Shown piece after piece: positions 4,459-8,387 of a DNA stretch of 8,387 nucleotides. Numbering within the stretch: position 1 is the stretch's first letter; the number at the start of each line of letters is the position of its first letter. The stretch is taken from positions 1 through 8,387 of the forward strand of contig CAKPAV010000064.1 of the NCBI GenBank assembly GCA_934133115.1, written 5' to 3'. Both the position numbers and the translations under genes were made by a program. The notes beneath the pieces are model-generated. The model was not told the DNA's origin and made no database searches. It saw only the letters and a list, made by a program, of their open reading frames with translations. This DNA is from an uncultured Bacilli bacterium. Its GTDB lineage: Bacteria; Bacillota_I; Bacilli_A; RFN20; CAG-826.

Positions 4459-5943
4459 ATGAAAATATTAATATATGTCTTATCTTATATTATAATGATT
4501 GGATTTTTATATTTTAAAACTAGTTTATTTATAAGCCAGTATTATGATGCTCATCGAATGATATTATTAGAAAAACAAAGATACAAAGAATGGAATACAA
4601 ATATTTTAAAACTTTTGCCATTTGCTTTTTTATTTCTTTCTTTTGGCTTTATTTTTTATAATTCGTTAATAGCAAATTTTTTAGTTTTGGTAGCGATGAC
4701 ATTTGAATTAATAGAATTAAAAAAGATTTTATTTAAATTTACTAGGCGAAGTATAACCTTATTAATATTTTCTTCTTTACTCCCACTTATTTCTTTAATA
4801 AATATCAATTATATTGCTTATTCTTTAATGGTTTTATTAATTGTTTTTCAATCATCGTTAACAATTATCTCTAATTATATATTGTTACCAATAGAATTAA
4901 TTATTCGTTCACACTATATAAGACAAGTTAAAAGAAAAATTAATAATGCTAAAAATCTGAAAATTATTGCCATTACCGGTAGTTATGGAAAAACATCATT
5001 TAAAAACTATTTGTATTATATATTATGTGGTAAGTATAATGTTTTAAAAACACCTGGTTCAGTTAATACACCTTTAGGAATTTGTAAATTTATTAACAAT
5101 AATTTAACGCCTTATGAAGATATTTTGATTTTAGAATTAGGAGTTGATGCTCCTAATACAATGAAAAAGTTCTTTAAAATGTTTCGTCCAACAATTGGTA
5201 TTGTTACCGCGATTGGAGAAATGCACTTAGCCACATTTAAAACTATTGAAAATATTCAAAAGGAAAAATTAAGCTTATTTGATGAAATAAGTGATCCTAA
5301 TGGTATGTTTTATAATAAGGATTCACCATATATGGAATTAGATAAAAATTATAAAAAAGTAGCACATCCTTATAGTCTTAATGATGTTAGTGATATAACT
5401 TATTCTATTAATGGAACAGAGTTTATATATAAAAATAACAAATGTACAGTTAATGTGTTAGGCAAATATCAACTTACAAATTTAATTGGGGCAATAAAAG
5501 TGTCCGAATACCTTGGCTTATCATTTGATTATATTTTTAAAAGGCTTTCCTTAATTAGACCAGAACAACATCGAATGAGTATTACTTCAACAAATACCAC
5601 TACATATATTGATGATTCATATAACGCTAATTACTTGGGATTAAGTGAAGCAATTAATATTGTGGGATCTCTTAGCGGTAAAAAAGGAATTATTTTAAAT
5701 GGAATAATTGAAGCAGGATCTAGTGGTGAGAAACAAAACTATGAAATTGGTCAAATGCTTAAAACATTTGATGAGATTGTTGTTTTGGCCTCAAGTAATG
5801 AAAAATTAATAGAAGGATTAGAAAAATCTAAAAAGAAATACAAAAAATGTGCCACATATCAAGAAGGTTTATTATTTTTAAAAAAGAAAAAATTAAATTA
5901 TGTTTTGCTTTGTTCACGAGCGGAAAAAGATTTTCTAAAATAG
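4459..5943 (+). CDS. Membrane-anchored MurF-type Mur ligase (494 aa)
   Basis: It is expected to join D-Ala-D-Ala to the UDP-MurNAc-tripeptide, or a related amino-acid ligation, using ATP. The ATP-binding P-loop is ITGSYGKTS (172-180). Other family motifs are SVNTPLG (201-207), ELGVDAPNT (226-234), GEMHLATF (253-260) with a candidate carbamoylated lysine near 268-270, QHRM (370-373) and DDSYNAN (385-391). An LCSR motif (484-487) corresponds to the KGSR near the C-terminus of MurF. The first 150 or so residues contain about five hydrophobic segments (3-19, 50-66, 67-80, 98-115, 117-147). They stand where soluble MurF has its UDP-substrate-binding domain. The ATG at 4459 is chosen: GGGAG (4443-4447) precedes it and the hydrolase stop ends 2 nt before. 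A TTG at 4450 is too close to the site. Ddl follows in the same operon. Strictly a Mur ligase family member; the MurF role rests on motifs and on Ddl next door. Confidence 0.87.
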   Translation: MKILIYVLSYIIMIGFLYFKTSLFISQYYDAHRMILLEKQRYKEWNTNILKLLPFAFLFLSFGFIFYNSLIANFLVLVAMTFELIELKKILFKFTRRSITLLIFSSLLPLISLININYIAYSLMVLLIVFQSSLTIISNYILLPIELIIRSHYIRQVKRKINNAKNLKIIAITGSYGKTSFKNYLYYILCGKYNVLKTPGSVNTPLGICKFINNNLTPYEDILILELGVDAPNTMKKFFKMFRPTIGIVTAIGEMHLATFKTIENIQKEKLSLFDEISDPNGMFYNKDSPYMELDKNYKKVAHPYSLNDVSDITYSINGTEFIYKNNKCTVNVLGKYQLTNLIGAIKVSEYLGLSFDYIFKRLSLIRPEQHRMSITSTNTTTYIDDSYNANYLGLSEAINIVGSLSGKKGIILNGIIEAGSSGEKQNYEIGQMLKTFDEIVVLASSNEKLIEGLEKSKKKYKKCATYQEGLLFLKKKKLNYVLLCSRAEKDFLK

Positions 5944-5956
5944 GAGGATTTTAAAT

Positions 5957-7042
5957 ATGAAAAAAGTTGCGGTTGTTTATGGTGGAGATTCATTAGAACA
6001 TGATATTTCGATTGTCACTAGCTTATTTGTAATGGAAGAATTAACTAAGCATAAGATACCTTTTATTCCTATTTACATTAGTCATGATAACATTTTTTAT
6101 ACTGGTAAAGCATTATTTAATAAAGATAATTATGAAAATAAACATAAGTTTATTAAATGTGAATTTGTTTTTCGTCAAGGGTATTATCAATTTAAATATG
6201 GCTTGCACTATGAAGATATTGATGTTGCTTTACTTTGTTTTCATGGTGCAGGGACAGAAGATGGAACAATTAAAGCATTATTTGATTTTATGCATATTCC
6301 ATCCACTTCTTCAAGTGTAATAACTTCGGCTTTAATTCAAGACAAATATTATTCAAAAATTATCTTACGTAATTTAGGTGTACCAGTTGTTGATTGTTTT
6401 AAGTTATCAAAAGCACAAGATATAGTTATACCTGATGGATTTGACTTCCCACTTGTCATAAAACCAAGTCATTTAGGATCTTCTATTGGTGTAAAAAAAG
6501 TTAATAATTATGATGAATATCAAAGTCAGTTAAATACGGCTTTTGAATATGATGAAGAAGTAATTGTTGAAAAAGTTGTGCAAAATTTAAAAGAATTAAA
6601 TATTGCTATTTTAGGTGATAATATTAAACAAGTTATTAGCGATATAGAATTAGTAAATATGGAAGATAAAATATTAACTTTTAAAGATAAATATGAATTA
6701 TTTCAATCAAAGTATTCTGGGCATATCATCCCTGCTAAAATAACCAAAAATCTTCAAAATGAAATTAGAGAATATGCCACTAAAGCATTTAAAGAATTTA
6801 ATTGCTTGGGTGTAGTAAGATTTGATTTTTTATATGATACTAAAAACAAGAAACTATACTTAAATGAGATAAACTCTATTCCGGGATCGTTAAGTTATTA
6901 TTTATTTAAGAATCAAAAGATAAATATGGTGGATATCATCAATAGATTATGCGATATTGCTAGAAAAGAATATAATCATAAACGAACATTAATTACGAAT
7001 TATGAATGCTCATCATTAAAAACTATTGCGATGAAAAAATAG
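5957..7042 (+). CDS. ddl: D-alanine-D-alanine ligase
   Basis: It joins two D-alanines with ATP to make the terminal dipeptide of peptidoglycan precursors (cytosolic, ATP-grasp fold). Present are GGDSLEHDIS (9-18, catalytic Glu14), HGAGTEDG (96-103), the serine patch STSSS (116-120), the ATP-grasp lysine in IKPSHLGSSIGV (Lys169), SKY in the omega loop (251-253), RFDF (Arg288) and the metal-binding LNEINSIPG (Glu304, Asn306). Tyr253 in the KY pair favours D-Ala-D-Ala rather than D-Ala-D-Lac specificity, by known ligase structure-function. In place of the usual PY-G-S near residue 115-119 the sequence is PSTSSS, which is unusual. The length of 361 aa is typical. AGGAGG (5942-5947) overlaps the TAG stop of the Mur ligase, 9 nt before the ATG, so the two are coupled. 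Confidence 0.96.
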   Translation: MKKVAVVYGGDSLEHDISIVTSLFVMEELTKHKIPFIPIYISHDNIFYTGKALFNKDNYENKHKFIKCEFVFRQGYYQFKYGLHYEDIDVALLCFHGAGTEDGTIKALFDFMHIPSTSSSVITSALIQDKYYSKIILRNLGVPVVDCFKLSKAQDIVIPDGFDFPLVIKPSHLGSSIGVKKVNNYDEYQSQLNTAFEYDEEVIVEKVVQNLKELNIAILGDNIKQVISDIELVNMEDKILTFKDKYELFQSKYSGHIIPAKITKNLQNEIREYATKAFKEFNCLGVVRFDFLYDTKNKKLYLNEINSIPGSLSYYLFKNQKINMVDIINRLCDIARKEYNHKRTLITNYECSSLKTIAMKK

Positions 7043-7072
7043 AAATCACTTAATAAAACACCTTTTATATGC

Positions 7073-7090
7073 TAAACTAATAGTAGTTTA
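7073..7090 (+). repeat. Perfect 7-bp inverted repeat just before the deoD ribosome binding site
   Basis: TAAACTA (7073-7079) and TAGTTTA (7084-7090) are exact reverse complements around ATAG, ending 2 nt before the AGGAGG of deoD. With no T-tract after it, it is not a normal terminator. It may be a 5'-end hairpin or an operator for the nucleoside gene. The stem is AT-rich and may be chance. Confidence 0.4.
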
Positions 7091-7104
7091 TAGGAGGAAA
7101 TATT

Positions 7105-7803
7105 ATGTCTACACCACATATTGGCGCGAACGCGAATGACTTTGCAAAAACAGTATTAATGCCGGGAGATCCTTTACGTGCAAAATTTATTGCTGACACA
7201 TTTTTAACTGATGTTAAATTAGTAACTTCAGTAAGAAATATCTTTGGATACACTGGCTACTATAAAGGAAAAAAAGTTTCAGTTATGGCTTCTGGTATGG
7301 GAATGCCTTCAATTGGAATTTATGCTTATGAACTTTATAAATATTATAATGTCGAGACTATTATTCGTATTGGTACTTGTGGATCTTACAAAGAATATAT
7401 CAATTTATTTGATGTGTTAATTTGTTCGGGAGCTTGTACAAACTCTAGTTGGGCTAAACAATATGGAATTGATGGCGTTTATAGCGCTATTTCAGATTTT
7501 GAATTAACTAAAGCGGCTTATGATAAAGCAAAAGAACTTAATATTCCTGTTCATGTTGGCAATATTTTATCAAGTGATAATTTCTATAATGATAATTCTT
7601 GGAAAAAATGGGCAGAAATGGGCTGCATGGGTGTTGAAATGGAATCTTATGCTTTATATGCCACAGCCGCAAATTTAGGCAAGAAAGCATTATGTTTATT
7701 AAGTGTTACCGATCATTTTATTAAGGAAGGAAAAGCAACTGCTGAAGAACGTCAATTAAATCTTAAGAAAATGATTGAGATTGCTTTAGAAATTGCTGAA
7801 TAA
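7105..7803 (+). CDS. deoD: Purine nucleoside phosphorylase, DeoD type
   Basis: It cleaves purine (deoxy)ribonucleosides with phosphate to free base and (deoxy)ribose-1-phosphate in the cytosol, for salvage. It has the hexameric PNP/UDP family layout: His5, GDPLRAK (21-27), Arg44, GMGMPSIGIY (64-73), RIGTCGS (88-94), GVEMESYALY (176-185) and the catalytic Asp203 in SVTDH. The length of 232 aa matches the family. The ATG has AGGAGG (7092-7097) before it. The 62-bp gap after ddl contains an inverted repeat but no T-tract terminator, so read-through from the cell-wall operon is possible. A membrane protein gene follows 2 nt after the stop. Confidence 0.97.
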   Translation: MSTPHIGANANDFAKTVLMPGDPLRAKFIADTFLTDVKLVTSVRNIFGYTGYYKGKKVSVMASGMGMPSIGIYAYELYKYYNVETIIRIGTCGSYKEYINLFDVLICSGACTNSSWAKQYGIDGVYSAISDFELTKAAYDKAKELNIPVHVGNILSSDNFYNDNSWKKWAEMGCMGVEMESYALYATAANLGKKALCLLSVTDHFIKEGKATAEERQLNLKKMIEIALEIAE

Positions 7804-7805
7804 TT

Positions 7806-8387
7806 ATGACTCCGGAATTAACAATTACTTTAATTGTTATTGCAATCATATTAGCGATTTATTTATTAATATCTTATCCGCTTAATAAATATTTATATCG
7901 TCGTTTCTTTCGCTATAAATATTATCGTACTATTTATAAAATCGTTAATAAAAAAGATTACCGTCTTATTAATAACTTCTATTTTAAAATAGATGAAAAT
8001 AGTCAAGCGCATTTTGATCATCTACTGTTTGGTGAAAAATATATTTATTGCATTACTGATAAATATTGGACAATGGGAATAGTGGGAAAACCGCGTGATG
8101 AGTCGTGGCTATTATGTAAAACGAAAGATAAAAGAACATATATCGATAATCCGTTATTAAAAAATGATATAAGAGAAGAAAAACTTTCACTTATAAGCGG
8201 CATTGAGCGAGATATGTTTGTTTCGATTATTATTGTTAATAATGATTGTGTCGTAAATGAAAGTATTGAATTTAATAAACATAACATTATTGTTAAAGAA
8301 AAAAATCTTGCTAAAGCGATTGCAAGATTTGAAAATGAAGATATTGGAAAAATCAATGAAGAACAACTTCAAAAAGCTATATTTGAT
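7806..8387 (+). CDS. NERD-like membrane-anchored protein (3' end beyond window)
   Basis: It is open for 194 codons to the window edge. One N-terminal membrane helix (about residues 7-24) is followed by a very basic, aromatic stretch (LNKYLYRRFFRYKYYR) and then a pattern like the NERD (nuclease-related) domain: AHFDHLLFGEKYIYCITDKYW (69-88), GIVGKPRDESWLL (91-103) and IDNPLLKND (113-121). NERD domains usually read D...I-E-x-K; here the Glu position is Thr84 (TDK), so nuclease activity is doubtful. It starts at ATG 7806, 2 nt after the deoD stop, with no visible ribosome binding site, so it probably depends on translational coupling or re-initiation. The C-terminus is unseen, so extra domains cannot be excluded. 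Minus-strand readings at 8045-8372 are shadows of it. Confidence 0.7.
   Translation, partial: MTPELTITLIVIAIILAIYLLISYPLNKYLYRRFFRYKYYRTIYKIVNKKDYRLINNFYFKIDENSQAHFDHLLFGEKYIYCITDKYWTMGIVGKPRDESWLLCKTKDKRTYIDNPLLKNDIREEKLSLISGIERDMFVSIIIVNNDCVVNESIEFNKHNIIVKEKNLAKAIARFENEDIGKINEEQLQKAIFD

Noticed and set aside
6084..6320. Second plus-strand open frame within ddl
   Set aside because: It lies wholly inside ddl in another frame with no ribosome binding site.
8045..8372. Two minus-strand open frames at the right edge
   Set aside because: Shadows of the NERD-like gene, which continues from deoD and has a coherent membrane-plus-domain layout.
1..8387. CRISPR array, insertion sequence or prophage genes
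   Set aside because: No regularly spaced repeats of the right length, no transposase or integrase and no long terminal inverted repeats were seen.

Overview
The DNA is strongly AT-rich, with short intergenic gaps, AGGAGG-type ribosome binding sites and intrinsic terminators. It looks like a chromosomal segment of a low-GC member of the Bacillota (class Bacilli). Possible homes are a reduced-genome, still-walled relative of the Mollicutes (RF39- or RFN20-like) or an Erysipelotrichales relative. A cell wall is implied by the D-Ala-D-Ala ligase and MurF-type ligase. UGA is used neither as a stop (11 stops: 7 TAA, 4 TAG) nor as a sense codon, and all ten Trp codons seen are TGG.

Layout. (1) 1-76 is the tail of a plus-strand gene, followed by a terminator. 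(2) 77-835 holds no protein gene but is rich in signals: a perfect 9-bp inverted repeat, a promoter with a tRNA-Val(GAC) and its terminator, three tandem 10-bp repeats, and two adjacent promoter-hairpin-T-tract units that look like paralogous small RNAs. (3) 836-1270 is an unrecognised, probably all-helical small protein. (4) 1390-2175 is a membrane-anchored diadenylate cyclase (CdaA type, makes c-di-AMP). It converges on a minus-strand operon across a shared bidirectional terminator. (5) 3653-2244, minus strand, is four tightly packed genes: a miniature SPFH/stomatin-like protein, a miniature NfeD-like membrane protein, a DUF1292 (YrzB) acidic protein and a four-helix membrane protein. (6) 3734-7042, plus strand, is a cell-wall operon: an alpha/beta hydrolase, a membrane-anchored MurF-type Mur ligase and D-alanine-D-alanine ligase. 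(7) 7105-8387 is deoD-type purine nucleoside phosphorylase, then a NERD-like membrane-anchored protein that runs off the window.

How they fit together. Ddl makes the D-Ala-D-Ala dipeptide and a MurF-type enzyme attaches it to the peptidoglycan precursor, so the pair forms a terminal-dipeptide module. The hydrolase is co-transcribed with them, with no proven role. The SPFH and NfeD pair echoes the widespread stomatin/NfeD operon, but both partners are cut down to a core. The most unusual items are the tandem RNA-like units at 525-770, the stripped-down SPFH/NfeD pair and the Mur ligase whose substrate-binding domain is replaced by membrane helices.
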